DNA of 64,000 nucleotides from Bacillota bacterium (GTDB taxonomy: Bacteria; Bacillota; Clostridia; Oscillospirales; Ruminococcaceae), in NCBI GenBank assembly GCA_023429785.1, contig JAEZDD010000003.1, positions 248,001 to 312,000 of the forward strand. The letters run 5' to 3'. Position numbers and translations under genes: made by a program. Positions 53,557-62,685 of the stretch are shown here, in pieces. The notes under the pieces are model-generated. The model was given only the letters and a program-made list of their open reading frames with translations, searched no databases and was not told the origin of the DNA. The number at the start of each line of letters is the position of its first letter. Positions within the stretch are counted from its first letter, which is position 1.

Positions 53557-55998
53557 ATGAACAAAATTCTAATCGTTGGTGGCGTTGCCGGCGGAGCTTC
53601 TGCTGCGGCAAGACTTCGCAGACTTGATGAAAAATCCGAAATCATTATGTTTGAAAGAGGAGAATACATTTCCTTTGCAAACTGTGGCTTGCCATACTAT
53701 ATCGGCGGTGAGATAACAGAAAAATCAGCACTAACTCTTCAGACGCCAAAAAGCTTCAACGACCGCTTTAATGTCGATGTAAGAAACAACAACGAGGTTA
53801 TTTCTATCGATAGAGAAGGGAAAACCGTCACTGTTAAAAACATAAAAACGAATGAAACCTATACCGAGAGCTATGACAAGCTGATTTTGTCGCCCGGGGC
53901 TGAGCCTATTAAGCCTAATATTGAGGGCTTTGAAAACTCAAGGGTTTTCACACTTAGAAATATTCCCGACACATACATTATAAAGGATTACATTGATAAT
54001 AACAAGCCGAAAAGTGCAGTTGTTGTCGGCGGTGGCTATATCGGGATTGAAATGGCGGAAAACCTTCACAGTGCAGGACTTGATGTAACAATTGTTGAAT
54101 TCGCCGACCATGTTATTGCTCCGCTTGATTATGATATGGCTTGTGATGTCCACAATCACATTCGTGAAAAGGGCGTCAATCTCATTTTGAATGACGGCGT
54201 TAAGGCAATCAAGGATAATGGCAACAATCTGACCGTCACACTCGGGAACGGCGAGCTTTTCGCCGATATGGTCATTATGTCCGTTGGTGTCCGCCCTGAA
54301 GGCTCTCTGGCGAGGGATGCGGGCTTAAATGTCAATGAACGTGGCGCAATTATTGTCGATAACCACATGAAGACCTCTAATGATAACATTTATGCTGTCG
54401 GCGACGCAATTGAAATTACCGACTTCGTCACCGGTCAAAAGGGCTTTGTTCCTTTGGCTGGGCCGGCAAACAAGCAAGGGCGAATTGCCGCTGATAATAT
54501 CTGTGGCATTGACAGCTCCTATGGCGGGACACAGGGAACAGGGATATTAAAGGTGTTCGATTTGACTGTTGCCACAACAGGAATAACCGAACGAAAGGCA
54601 TTGGAGCTAAAGCTCGACTATGAAAAATCCTTCACATATTCGGCATCTCACGCCTCATATTACCCCGGCGCTGTGAATATGTCAATAAAAATTATTTTCA
54701 ACAAGGCTGACGGGAAGCTGCTCGGCGCACAGATTGTCGGATATGACGGAGCTGACAAGCGTCTTGACGTATTGGCGACAGCAATTCGTGCCGGAATGAC
54801 TGTATATGACCTCACGAAGCTCGAGCTGGCTTATGCTCCGCCTTTTTCATCAGCGAAGGATCCGGTGAATATGGCTGGCTTTGTTGCTGAAAATATTCTG
54901 AAAGGCATCACAAAGGTTTTTCACTGGCATGATGTTGAGAAGCTCCATCGTGACAATAGCATAATTCTCCTTGACATACGAACCAAAATGGAATACGAAA
55001 ACGGTCATATTGACGGTTTTATAAACATTCCTGTTGACGAATTGCGACAGCACCTAAACGAGCTTGATAAATCAAAAACAATTTATGTTACCTGTCAGGT
55101 TGGGCTTCGCGGTCATGTCGCTTGCAGAATTCTGACACAGAACGGCTTTGACTGCTATAATCTTTCAGGCGGATACAGATTGTGGAGCAGTATTACGAAA
55201 AAAGCGACTCCTGTAAAAAATATAAAGGGGATTAATAACGAAACTATGGTGCCTATTGAAAATACTCGTGAAAACGATAAAAAAGTAATAGTTAATGCCT
55301 GTGGGCTTCAATGCCCCGGCCCTATAATGAAGCTGTCTGAGGCTATAAAAAAAGCTGAAAATGGAGAAACCATTGAAATTTCAACAACCGACCCCGCCTT
55401 CGCATCAGATGTCGAGGCATGGTGCAGAAGAACGGGAAATGTATTCGGCGGGCTGACCTCAGAAAAGGGGATTTCAAAAGCAATAATTACTAAAGGAAAT
55501 GGCGATGTCGCTTGTAATATTTCAGGCGGGGACAACAAAAATATCATCGTATTTTCCGGTGATTTAGACAAGGCTATTGCTTCATTCATTATCGCAAACG
55601 CCGCCGCTTCAATGGGCAGAAAGGTTTCAATGTTTTTCACCTTCTGGGGGCTGAATATTCTTAGAAGGCATGAAAGGGTTAAAACGAAAAAAGATATTTT
55701 GAGCAGAATGTTTGGATTCATGATGCCTCGTGGCTCAAAAAGGCTCTCGCTTTCAAAAATGAATATGGGCGGAATGGGCGCAAAAATGATTCGAAACGTT
55801 ATGAAAAATAAGAATGTTGACAGTCTTGAGGATTTGATTAAGGCTTCACTTGAAAACGGGGTTGAGCTTATCGCCTGCACAATGAGCATGGACGTAATGG
55901 GTATTAAAATGGAGGAGCTTATTGACGGCGTCAAGGCTGGAGGCGCTGCGGCTATGCTTGCCAATGCTGAAGAATCCGATATGTCTTTATTTATATAA
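53557..55998 (+). CDS. CoA-disulfide reductase/rhodanese/TusA/DsrE fusion
   Basis: 813 residues from the ATG at 53557 (AAAGGAAA upstream). Order: FAD/NAD(P)H disulfide reductase (1-440) with GGVAGGASAAARLRRLDE and the single active Cys43 in FANCGLPYY, as in CoA-disulfide reductase; rhodanese (about 450-545) with Cys about 513 in TCQVGLRGH; TusA/SirA domain (about 572-640) with the CPGP motif; DsrE/DsrF-like domain (about 645-813) with a C-terminal ACTMSMDVMG segment. Together they could reduce CoA persulfide or polysulfide and pass sulfane sulfur along Cys thiols. This architecture is known in clostridia; the route is inferred. Cytosolic, with a terminator following. Confidence 0.9.
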   Translation: MNKILIVGGVAGGASAAARLRRLDEKSEIIMFERGEYISFANCGLPYYIGGEITEKSALTLQTPKSFNDRFNVDVRNNNEVISIDREGKTVTVKNIKTNETYTESYDKLILSPGAEPIKPNIEGFENSRVFTLRNIPDTYIIKDYIDNNKPKSAVVVGGGYIGIEMAENLHSAGLDVTIVEFADHVIAPLDYDMACDVHNHIREKGVNLILNDGVKAIKDNGNNLTVTLGNGELFADMVIMSVGVRPEGSLARDAGLNVNERGAIIVDNHMKTSNDNIYAVGDAIEITDFVTGQKGFVPLAGPANKQGRIAADNICGIDSSYGGTQGTGILKVFDLTVATTGITERKALELKLDYEKSFTYSASHASYYPGAVNMSIKIIFNKADGKLLGAQIVGYDGADKRLDVLATAIRAGMTVYDLTKLELAYAPPFSSAKDPVNMAGFVAENILKGITKVFHWHDVEKLHRDNSIILLDIRTKMEYENGHIDGFINIPVDELRQHLNELDKSKTIYVTCQVGLRGHVACRILTQNGFDCYNLSGGYRLWSSITKKATPVKNIKGINNETMVPIENTRENDKKVIVNACGLQCPGPIMKLSEAIKKAENGETIEISTTDPAFASDVEAWCRRTGNVFGGLTSEKGISKAIITKGNGDVACNISGGDNKNIIVFSGDLDKAIASFIIANAAASMGRKVSMFFTFWGLNILRRHERVKTKKDILSRMFGFMMPRGSKRLSLSKMNMGGMGAKMIRNVMKNKNVDSLEDLIKASLENGVELIACTMSMDVMGIKMEELIDGVKAGGAAAMLANAEESDMSLFI

Positions 55999-56007
55999 AT
56001 CAATCTT

Positions 56008-56040
56008 AATGCTCTGTACTTTTGTTCAGAGCATTTGTTT
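56008..56040 (+). terminator. Terminator after the CoA-disulfide-reductase fusion
   Basis: A 9-bp perfect stem (56008-56016 with 56027-56035) followed by TGTTT; moderate T tract. Confidence 0.65.
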
Positions 56041-56193
56041 ACACAATTTTAATTTATTTTTTCTAAAAATGATTGCATAATTTATTATTAATAGCTATAA
56101 TTAATGTCAACTGAATTAAGTTATCATAGAAAGATTTTTGAAATTCAGTGTCATTAACAACTCAAAACAAATTAATCAGATAGGTATTTTTTT

Positions 56194-57432
56194 ATGAAAG
56201 CAATTTTGAACAGATTAAGCCATTTATTTTCACTTGAAAAGCTAACCCCTGGATTTCGCAGATTTTCGTTGATGCATTGCTTGTTTTTAGTTTTTATTTC
56301 TGTTCAGGGCTTCTTTATGAACACACTGCTGATTAGAATAACAGGCGACAACACTATTGTGAGCATTTATAATATGGGGACCTGGATAGTTTCAGCGATT
56401 TTTATGATTGTTGCTGTTTTTGTTATTAAAAAAACGTCATTGAAATTCACATTCCCTTTTTCAATATTAATGTTCATACTGCTAAATATATTCTTCCTTA
56501 TGTTTATGAATGAGCTTGATAAATACTTGTATGTTATTGTGTTTTTCAATGCTGCCGGCGGCGGTTTTTATTGGATTGGCTTTTCTATCGCGATAAATGA
56601 TTATAATCAGGGCGGCTCAAAGCCGGTCGCACTGGCTTGGGTTGGCGCTATAGCGACAGCGGTGAATGTTCTTATGCCTGCATTAGCCGGTTTTGGCATT
56701 TCTGCCTTTGACGGAATAAAAGGCTATTATGTCGTTTTTGGGCTGTCACTGGTTTTCGCTGTTATGACTGTAATAACAGCCTTGACCTTGCCTAAAACTA
56801 AACAAAAAAATAAGGAAACATACTTTAAAAAGGCCTTGAAAGGTTGTTTTAAAAATAAAATTCTAAGCTATGTGATGCTTGGCGAATTCTCGAGGGCAAT
56901 AAGAGAAGGCGCTTTTATGTTCCTTTTGAATATCCTTCTTTTTAATCTGGTGACAAACGAGTCTGTTGTCGGCATCAATACATTTTTGTGCAGCGCTATT
57001 ACCTTCTTTGCCCAGTGGAGCTCAGCGAGAATTATAACCAGGTATAAATACTCGAAAATCATGAATTTCTCAATAGTTTCATTAACTGTTGCAACTTCAA
57101 TGATTATATTTAATTACAGTCCGCTCACTATAATTCTCCTAAGTATTATCAATGGTTTTTTCTCCGTTTATATTTACAATCCCACATTAACAATTTTTTA
57201 TAACGGAGTAATGGCAGCTGACAGCGACAACAAAATCAGCTTTGAAATTTATTCATTGCGAGAGTGCCTTATTGCACTGGGTCGAAGCCTCGGGCTGATT
57301 GTTGTTTTCATTATGCCAAAAACCCCTTTAGGCTATGCAATGGCGATGATAATTCTCACCCTCAGTCAGTTTTTCACATCGTTCTTTATGACTAGGGCTG
57401 ATAAGCTGATGAGCCTTGAAGCCGATTTATAA
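56194..57432 (+). CDS. MFS transporter
   Basis: 412 residues with about twelve hydrophobic helices, a central basic loop (PKTKQKNKETYFKKALKGCFK, about 205-225) and an A-like loop near FFNAAGGGFYWIGF. The ribosome site is weak (TAGG seven bases before the ATG). Substrate unknown. A short Cys-poor N-terminal helix (KAILNRLSHLFSLEKL) precedes the first membrane segment. Confidence 0.85.
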   Translation: MKAILNRLSHLFSLEKLTPGFRRFSLMHCLFLVFISVQGFFMNTLLIRITGDNTIVSIYNMGTWIVSAIFMIVAVFVIKKTSLKFTFPFSILMFILLNIFFLMFMNELDKYLYVIVFFNAAGGGFYWIGFSIAINDYNQGGSKPVALAWVGAIATAVNVLMPALAGFGISAFDGIKGYYVVFGLSLVFAVMTVITALTLPKTKQKNKETYFKKALKGCFKNKILSYVMLGEFSRAIREGAFMFLLNILLFNLVTNESVVGINTFLCSAITFFAQWSSARIITRYKYSKIMNFSIVSLTVATSMIIFNYSPLTIILLSIINGFFSVYIYNPTLTIFYNGVMAADSDNKISFEIYSLRECLIALGRSLGLIVVFIMPKTPLGYAMAMIILTLSQFFTSFFMTRADKLMSLEADL

Positions 57433-57440
57433 ATATTAGT

Positions 57441-57468
57441 AGTGCTGTATTTTTACAGCACTTTTTTT
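57441..57468. terminator. Terminator after the MFS gene
   Basis: A 9-bp perfect stem (57441-57449 with 57454-57462) followed by T7, overlapping the stop of the convergent response regulator. Confidence 0.9.
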
Positions 57469-58093
57469 ATGCAAGATTATTAAAATAAAAAATCGCCAGC
57501 TGCGTTCGGTCCCTTAGCTCGAGCTTTTCAAGAATGACGCTGATATAGTTTCTGACTGTACCTTCGCTCAAATATAGGTTTGATGAAATCTCTTTATTTG
57601 AAAGCCCCTTTGAAACAAGGGTGATTATATCGACCTCCTTGTCAACCAGCCCGAAATCCTCGCTGCTTTTTTTACCTGCTGTTGATGTGAGGATATTCGG
57701 TATCCTTGAAATTATTTCATCGCCAAAAACATTGTGTCCTTGTTCAACTGCTGTTAGTGCCGGGATTATGCTGTCGAAATGTTGCTTTAGAATATAACCT
57801 TTTGCGCCGAGCTTCAGTGCTTTTATTATGTATTCATCATCGGCAAAGGTCGTGAGGAATAATATTTTCGCACCTGGAAATTCTTTTATAATTACTTCAG
57901 CCGCTTCTAGCCCCGACATTTCCCCCATGCGGATATCCATAAGAAGTATTTCAGGGGTATGCTCCCTGAAAAGCTCGATAGCCTGCTCGCCGCTGGAGCC
58001 TATGGCGATAACCTCAAATCCGCCACTGGCTTCAATAATTATTTTTAACGATGTCGATACAAGAACGTCATCGTCCACAATAATAATTCTCAT
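57467..58093 (-). CDS. NarL/LuxR-family response regulator
   Basis: 208 residues from the ATG at 58093 (AAAGGAG six bases upstream; the frame opens 21 codons earlier). Receiver domain with acidic pocket D7-D9 and phospho-acceptor D53 (LLMDIRMG), T about 80, K about 102 (LGAKGYILK); C-terminal LuxR helix-turn-helix (about 145-205, LSNKEISSNLYLSEGTVRNYIS). Partner of the histidine kinase 10 bp upstream; it probably activates the divergent ABC operon. Confidence 0.94.
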   Translation of the reverse strand: MRIIIVDDDVLVSTSLKIIIEASGGFEVIAIGSSGEQAIELFREHTPEILLMDIRMGEMSGLEAAEVIIKEFPGAKILFLTTFADDEYIIKALKLGAKGYILKQHFDSIIPALTAVEQGHNVFGDEIISRIPNILTSTAGKKSSEDFGLVDKEVDIITLVSKGLSNKEISSNLYLSEGTVRNYISVILEKLELRDRTQLAIFYFNNLA

Positions 58094-58103
58094 AAACTCT
58101 CCT

Positions 58104-59168
58104 TTATAAATCCTTTGGGAATGAAATAAATATTTTAAAGCCCTTTGTTGTATCAATATTGATTATCCCATTAATCCCGTTGACCCTCTGTCTCATACTT
58201 TCAAGCCCCATGCCATTGCCTAAATCCTTTTTGAATTTATTCCCGTCATCGATTATAATTAGCTGAATGAGCTTCGGGTGTTCATACAGGGTTATCAAGA
58301 TATTTTTTGCATTTGAATGCTTTATTACATTCGCCAATGCCTCTTTCACTATTGCGATAACAGCATACTTATACTTGCTTTTTAAATTTGAATCTATTTC
58401 ATACTTTAGCTTTGCGTCACAGAATTTAAAATTTGAAATCAGTGCCATCAGCTGTGCTTCTAAATCAACAGAGTCCTCATGGAGATTATGAATACTGTTT
58501 CTAATCGAATTCATTCCTTCGTCAAGGGTAGTTTTAACCAGCGTGAGGCTCGCCTTTATATTTTCTTCCTTTGTTACAGCCATTATCGCCCCAATCTGAA
58601 GGATTGAGCTGGTCAGCAAATGCCCGACGTTATCGTGAATTTCCCTTGCAATACGGTTTCGCTCATTAAGGGTCGCTATATTTACCTCGACATCCTGTTT
58701 TTCAATCTGCTCCTTGATTTTTTTCTCAAGCTGTATTGACAATTCTGTCATGTCATCTCTTTGACTTATATATTTTGAATATAGCCCTTGAAATTTCTCA
58801 GTCTGAGACTTAAGGAGCAATCCAAGAAAAACAGGAACACAGATAAAAATAACATCTCTTATATCCAAGGTTTTTAAGCTCAGAACAGTCGGAATTAACG
58901 CCAGAAACAAAATCGGGAAGCGTTTTGTCAAATACAAGTCATACATATATAATGGAATCATACATATAAATCCGGGGAACTTAATGCAAAGGCATAAAAA
59001 AATCAAAAACCCGGCTGTGCTGATATTTTCATTATTAATATACTCCATATATGCACATAATGCAGCGGTCAGAAGAATAACAAAAACCGCAGGAACAAAG
59101 TCATCAGCAATTAAAGTCAATGCCGACAATATTGTGAAGATTATTATCTTATTCAAAACACTATTCAT
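58104..59168 (-). CDS. Sensor histidine kinase, HisKA_3 (NarX/DesK) type
   Basis: 354 residues from the ATG at 59168; an alternative TTG at 59279 gives 37 more residues but has no ribosome site and lies at the putative start of transcription. Several membrane helices (about 1-125), a coiled coil, the HisKA_3 helix with NRIAREIHDNVGHLL (His about 173) and an HATPase with EALANVIKHSNAK and GNGMGLESMRQR. No large extracellular sensor loop, as in bacteriocin- or membrane-stress-sensing kinases (LiaS, LnrJ, DesK). Confidence 0.88.
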   Translation of the reverse strand: MNSVLNKIIIFTILSALTLIADDFVPAVFVILLTAALCAYMEYINNENISTAGFLIFLCLCIKFPGFICMIPLYMYDLYLTKRFPILFLALIPTVLSLKTLDIRDVIFICVPVFLGLLLKSQTEKFQGLYSKYISQRDDMTELSIQLEKKIKEQIEKQDVEVNIATLNERNRIAREIHDNVGHLLTSSILQIGAIMAVTKEENIKASLTLVKTTLDEGMNSIRNSIHNLHEDSVDLEAQLMALISNFKFCDAKLKYEIDSNLKSKYKYAVIAIVKEALANVIKHSNAKNILITLYEHPKLIQLIIIDDGNKFKKDLGNGMGLESMRQRVNGINGIINIDTTKGFKIFISFPKDL

Positions 59169-59329
59169 TTTATGGCCATCCCCTTTCCGGCTCTTTAATA
59201 TGTCATATGCCTTGAAGGATAAATTCTTCAACCCTTCACATGCCTTCAAAAGCCTTAAGCCTAATAATTCAACTTTCAAGCTTATTATACATTAAATTGC
59301 ATTTATGATAAAGAGCTTTTTTAATTTTG

Positions 59330-59394
59330 TGACAAATGTCATTTCATTTAAGTGACATTTAGCACTTATATACAATTCATTTTTTAATTATACT
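59330..59394 (+). promoter_or_regulatory. ABC operon promoter with likely response-regulator sites
   Basis: TATACT (59389-59394) has only TTATAT at the -35 position. Just upstream are the palindrome TGACAAATGTCA (59330-59341) and the related GTGACATTTAGCAC (59352-59365), sharing TGACA. Weak -35 plus upstream repeats fit activation by the NarL-type regulator. Confidence 0.55.
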
Positions 59395-59429
59395 GTATAC
59401 ATAAACTAAATTAGAGGAGAGGTATTATT

Positions 59430-60362
59430 ATGATTGTTAAAATTGAAAACCTGGTTAAGCGATACGGCGATCTTATCGCACTCGATCACTTGAATCTTGA
59501 GGTGAATGAGGGTGAAATTTTTGGGCTTCTCGGCCCTAACGGCTCCGGAAAGACAACAGCAATAAACTGCTTGCTTTCCCTTTTAAAATACGACAAGGGT
59601 GACATCCAGATATTCGGGAAAGATATGTCCCCTAGCGCTTATGACATTAAAAAGGATATTGGCATAATTTTTCAAAATGTCGCTGTTTTTGAAGAGCTGA
59701 CTGTTTATCAGAATATTGATTATTTCTGCGGACTTTATATCAAAAATTCAGATGAACGAAAAAAGCTGGTTCAGGAGGCAATCGATTTTGTCGCACTGAA
59801 TGATTTTAAAAAGTTCTATCCAAAAAAGCTGAGCGGTGGATTACTTCGACGTCTTAACATCGCTTGTGGAATATCACATAAGCCAAAGCTCATCATTCTT
59901 GACGAGCCGACTGTCGCTGTTGACCCACAGAGCAGAAATAATATCCTTGAGGGGATTAAAAAGCTAAATGAAAACGGCGCAACAATTATTTACACCTCGC
60001 ACTATATGGAGGAAATTGAACAGCTCTGCACTAGAATTGCAATTATAGATTCAGGCAAGATGATTGCACTAGGAACAAAGGAAGAGCTGAAGGCAATGAT
60101 TTCACAGGGAGAAAAAATTGTAATAGAAGCATTCAACCTGTCAGAAAAGCATCTTGACGAATTAGATTCACTCCCAAATGTTACTAACATTGAATATGAC
60201 GATAATATTCTAACCATCAGCACAAAAAGCGGGAACAGCAATCTCACAAAAATAATTTCTTATATTAATGATAATAAAATAAGCTATGGGAAAATTTATT
60301 CCGAGCTCCCGACATTAAACGACGTGTTCCTTGAAATAACAGGAAAAGCCTTAAGAGACTAG
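59430..60362 (+). CDS. ABC transporter ATP-binding protein (LnrL-like)
   Basis: 310 residues: Walker A GPNGSGKT (35-42), Q-loop FQNV, signature LSGGLLRRL (about 133, with Leu in place of the usual Gln), Walker B LIILDEPTVAVDP (about 152), H-loop YTSHY; a C-terminal 80-residue extension as in drug-exporter ATPases. It is the first gene of a three-gene export operon with two ABC-2 permeases, as in Bacillus lnrLMN (linearmycin resistance). Confidence 0.9.
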   Translation: MIVKIENLVKRYGDLIALDHLNLEVNEGEIFGLLGPNGSGKTTAINCLLSLLKYDKGDIQIFGKDMSPSAYDIKKDIGIIFQNVAVFEELTVYQNIDYFCGLYIKNSDERKKLVQEAIDFVALNDFKKFYPKKLSGGLLRRLNIACGISHKPKLIILDEPTVAVDPQSRNNILEGIKKLNENGATIIYTSHYMEEIEQLCTRIAIIDSGKMIALGTKEELKAMISQGEKIVIEAFNLSEKHLDELDSLPNVTNIEYDDNILTISTKSGNSNLTKIISYINDNKISYGKIYSELPTLNDVFLEITGKALRD

Positions 60363-60373
60363 GAGGAGGAAAA

Positions 60374-61489
60374 ATGTTTTTTCACATATTCAAATATGAA
60401 TTATTAAAAAGAATAAGACAGAAGGAAGGCCTTTTCTGGACACTATTATTTCCTATAATTTTATCAACTCTTTTTTACTTTGCTTTTGGCAATCTTGGGA
60501 ATACTGAAAAATTTGAGAAAATTAATATTGGCATCGTTCAAAACGATGTAACAGACAAAAACCTTCTCGATGCAATAAAAAAATCAGATATGTTCATTCT
60601 GACTTATACTAGTCAGGAAGATGCAAATAAGCTTCTTGAAAACAATAGTATTATCGGCTATCTCTCCGGAAAGGAAAAAGTCGACATAACTATTAAAAAT
60701 ACCGGCCTCCAGCAATCAATGCTAAAAATGTTCATGGATAAGTATTCACAGGTGAACAGCACTGTTTCATCAATATATATGCTTAATCCGAAGGGGGTTT
60801 CTCAAGAATTTTTAGGCTCACTGAACACGCCGGAAAGCTTCATTGAAAACAAGCCAATTTCAAGCTCAAATGACAACAATGTCGTATACTTTTATGCACT
60901 TATCGCTATGAGCTGTTTATTTGCCGCAACCTTCGGGGCCCATGATGTAATAGGAATCCAGGCAAATCAGTCGACTGAAGCAGCGAGACTTAGTATTGCC
61001 CCAACTCACAAGCTAAAAATATTCTTCGCAAAAATTTTTAGCACAATGGTATTGCAGTTTTCAAGTATACTTATTGTTCTCGCCTATATTACTCAAATAC
61101 TTAAAGTCGATTTTGGTAATTCAATGGGTAATGTAATTCTTCTAAGTCTTGTTGCCACACTCACCGGAATTACTTTTGGGACAGCATTAAGCTCACTGTT
61201 AGTAGTAAAAGAAAATACCAAAATCGGTATTATTTCAAGCACAGTCATGCTTTCAAGCTTTTTGTCGGGGCTTATGAGTGTCGATGTTAAATATATGATT
61301 AAGCTTGCTTTCCCGCCTATTTCATATGTGAACCCCGCCAGTATAATCACAGACGGATTTTTAAGTCTTTATTATTACAGCTCACTCGACAAATATTTTG
61401 AGTGCTTAATATTACTCTTGGCATTCTCATTTGTATTTTCAACAATAACATACCTTGTTTTAAGGAGGCAGAAATATGCAAGCATTTAA
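60374..61489 (+). CDS. ABC-2 type permease (LnrM-like)
   Basis: 371 residues with an N-terminal helix (GLFWTLLFPIILSTLFYFAFG), a large extracellular part (about 45-165), and five helices in the second half, the ABC-2 plan. AGGAGGAGG precedes the ATG, 11 bp after the ATPase gene; its 3' end overlaps the next gene by 14 bp. The substrate is probably a lipophilic antibiotic or lipid, by analogy. Confidence 0.88.
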   Translation: MFFHIFKYELLKRIRQKEGLFWTLLFPIILSTLFYFAFGNLGNTEKFEKINIGIVQNDVTDKNLLDAIKKSDMFILTYTSQEDANKLLENNSIIGYLSGKEKVDITIKNTGLQQSMLKMFMDKYSQVNSTVSSIYMLNPKGVSQEFLGSLNTPESFIENKPISSSNDNNVVYFYALIAMSCLFAATFGAHDVIGIQANQSTEAARLSIAPTHKLKIFFAKIFSTMVLQFSSILIVLAYITQILKVDFGNSMGNVILLSLVATLTGITFGTALSSLLVVKENTKIGIISSTVMLSSFLSGLMSVDVKYMIKLAFPPISYVNPASIITDGFLSLYYYSSLDKYFECLILLLAFSFVFSTITYLVLRRQKYASI

Positions 61490-62636
61490 GCTATACTTTA
61501 AAATATTTAAAAATAGTGCTCTACCCTCTGCATTAATTTATATTATCATATTCAGCGCATTGTGTATTATTTTTGTTCAGAGCAGCTCAAATGATGCGAC
61601 AACTGCTTTTTCAATTGACAAGCGTAATGTTGCCGTAATAAATAACGATAACTCTGATTTCTCAAAAGAGCTTGAAAAATATATCGGCGAAAATACAAAG
61701 GTTAAGAAAATTGACACCTCTGAGGATGCAATAAAGGATGCACTTTTTTATAGAAAGGTTGAATACGTTGTTACAATTCCTCAAGGCTTCGGCGACGCAT
61801 TCCTGGCAAAAAACCCAATAGCTCTAAAGACAACGTCAATCCCAAATTCAACCTCGTCAGCCTTCATTGATATGATGATTGACAAGTATCTTCAGGCATA
61901 TAATATGTATCAAAATGGTTCCGGCAGTATGTCATTTAATGAGATTTTGTCACACGTTAAACAGGATTTAAGCAAAACCGTTGATGTTAACATGACGAGA
62001 AAATCAACGGCATCTCAGCTCACCTCATTGAATTCATATGTTAATTATGCCAACTATCCAATCATGTGTATATTGATTCTTTCTGTCGGGCTTGTACTCT
62101 TTTCAGTTAATCAGACTGATATCAAAAGGCGAAATCTTTGCTCACCCTTGAATCAAACTAAATTCAGTCTTCAGATTTTCTTCGGGAATATTTTCTTAAT
62201 GCTCTTTGTATTTGCGCTCTTCGCCTTCTATGCATTTGTTATGTTCCCTCAAGCGGTAAAAACGACGAACGGATTATTGATGCTAATTAATATGTTGATT
62301 ATTTCACTCGTTGCGCTATCTCTAAGCTTTATGATTGGCAACTTTGCAGGGAGACGGTCACTTCAACCTATCTGCAACACTCTATCACTCGGCTTCTGCT
62401 TCCTCGGCGGTGCTTTTGTTCCTCAGGAGCTGTTAAGCGACTCTGTCAAAAATTTCGCATTAATCAACCCTGTATACTGGTTTATTAAGGCAAACAATGA
62501 GATTATCACATTATCAAACTTCGATTTTGAAGACCTCAAGCCCGTCTATATAAATATGGGAATTGAGCTGATATACGCTATCGCATTCATAGCTATAACC
62601 CTGTTAATTATCAAGCAAAAAAGAACAAAAAGCTAG
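61476..62636 (+). CDS. ABC-2 type permease (LnrN-like)
   Basis: 386 residues, paralogous in plan to the preceding permease: N-terminal helix (LPSALIYIIIFSALCIIFV), extracellular part (about 35-190), then six helices. Its ribosome site (AAGGAGG) and start lie inside the previous gene (14-bp overlap), so the two are coupled and likely form a heterodimer. The ATPase at 59430 serves both. Confidence 0.88.
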   Translation: MQAFKLYFKIFKNSALPSALIYIIIFSALCIIFVQSSSNDATTAFSIDKRNVAVINNDNSDFSKELEKYIGENTKVKKIDTSEDAIKDALFYRKVEYVVTIPQGFGDAFLAKNPIALKTTSIPNSTSSAFIDMMIDKYLQAYNMYQNGSGSMSFNEILSHVKQDLSKTVDVNMTRKSTASQLTSLNSYVNYANYPIMCILILSVGLVLFSVNQTDIKRRNLCSPLNQTKFSLQIFFGNIFLMLFVFALFAFYAFVMFPQAVKTTNGLLMLINMLIISLVALSLSFMIGNFAGRRSLQPICNTLSLGFCFLGGAFVPQELLSDSVKNFALINPVYWFIKANNEIITLSNFDFEDLKPVYINMGIELIYAIAFIAITLLIIKQKRTKS

Positions 62637-62640
62637 CAAA

Positions 62641-62682
62641 AAAACAGACTGTTCAGAAAATAATTCTGGGCAGTCTGTTTTT
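62641..62682. terminator. Terminator of the ABC operon (bidirectional)
   Basis: AAAACAGACTG (62641-62651) pairs with CAGTCTGTTTT (62671-62681), with an inner CAGAA/TTCTG stem; the flanks are A-rich and T-rich. Confidence 0.85.
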
Positions 62683-62685
62683 AAT

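Noticed and set aside
55308..56003. 231-codon minus-strand frame
   Set aside because: Shadow of the TusA/DsrE part of the fusion gene; low-complexity hydrophobic product.
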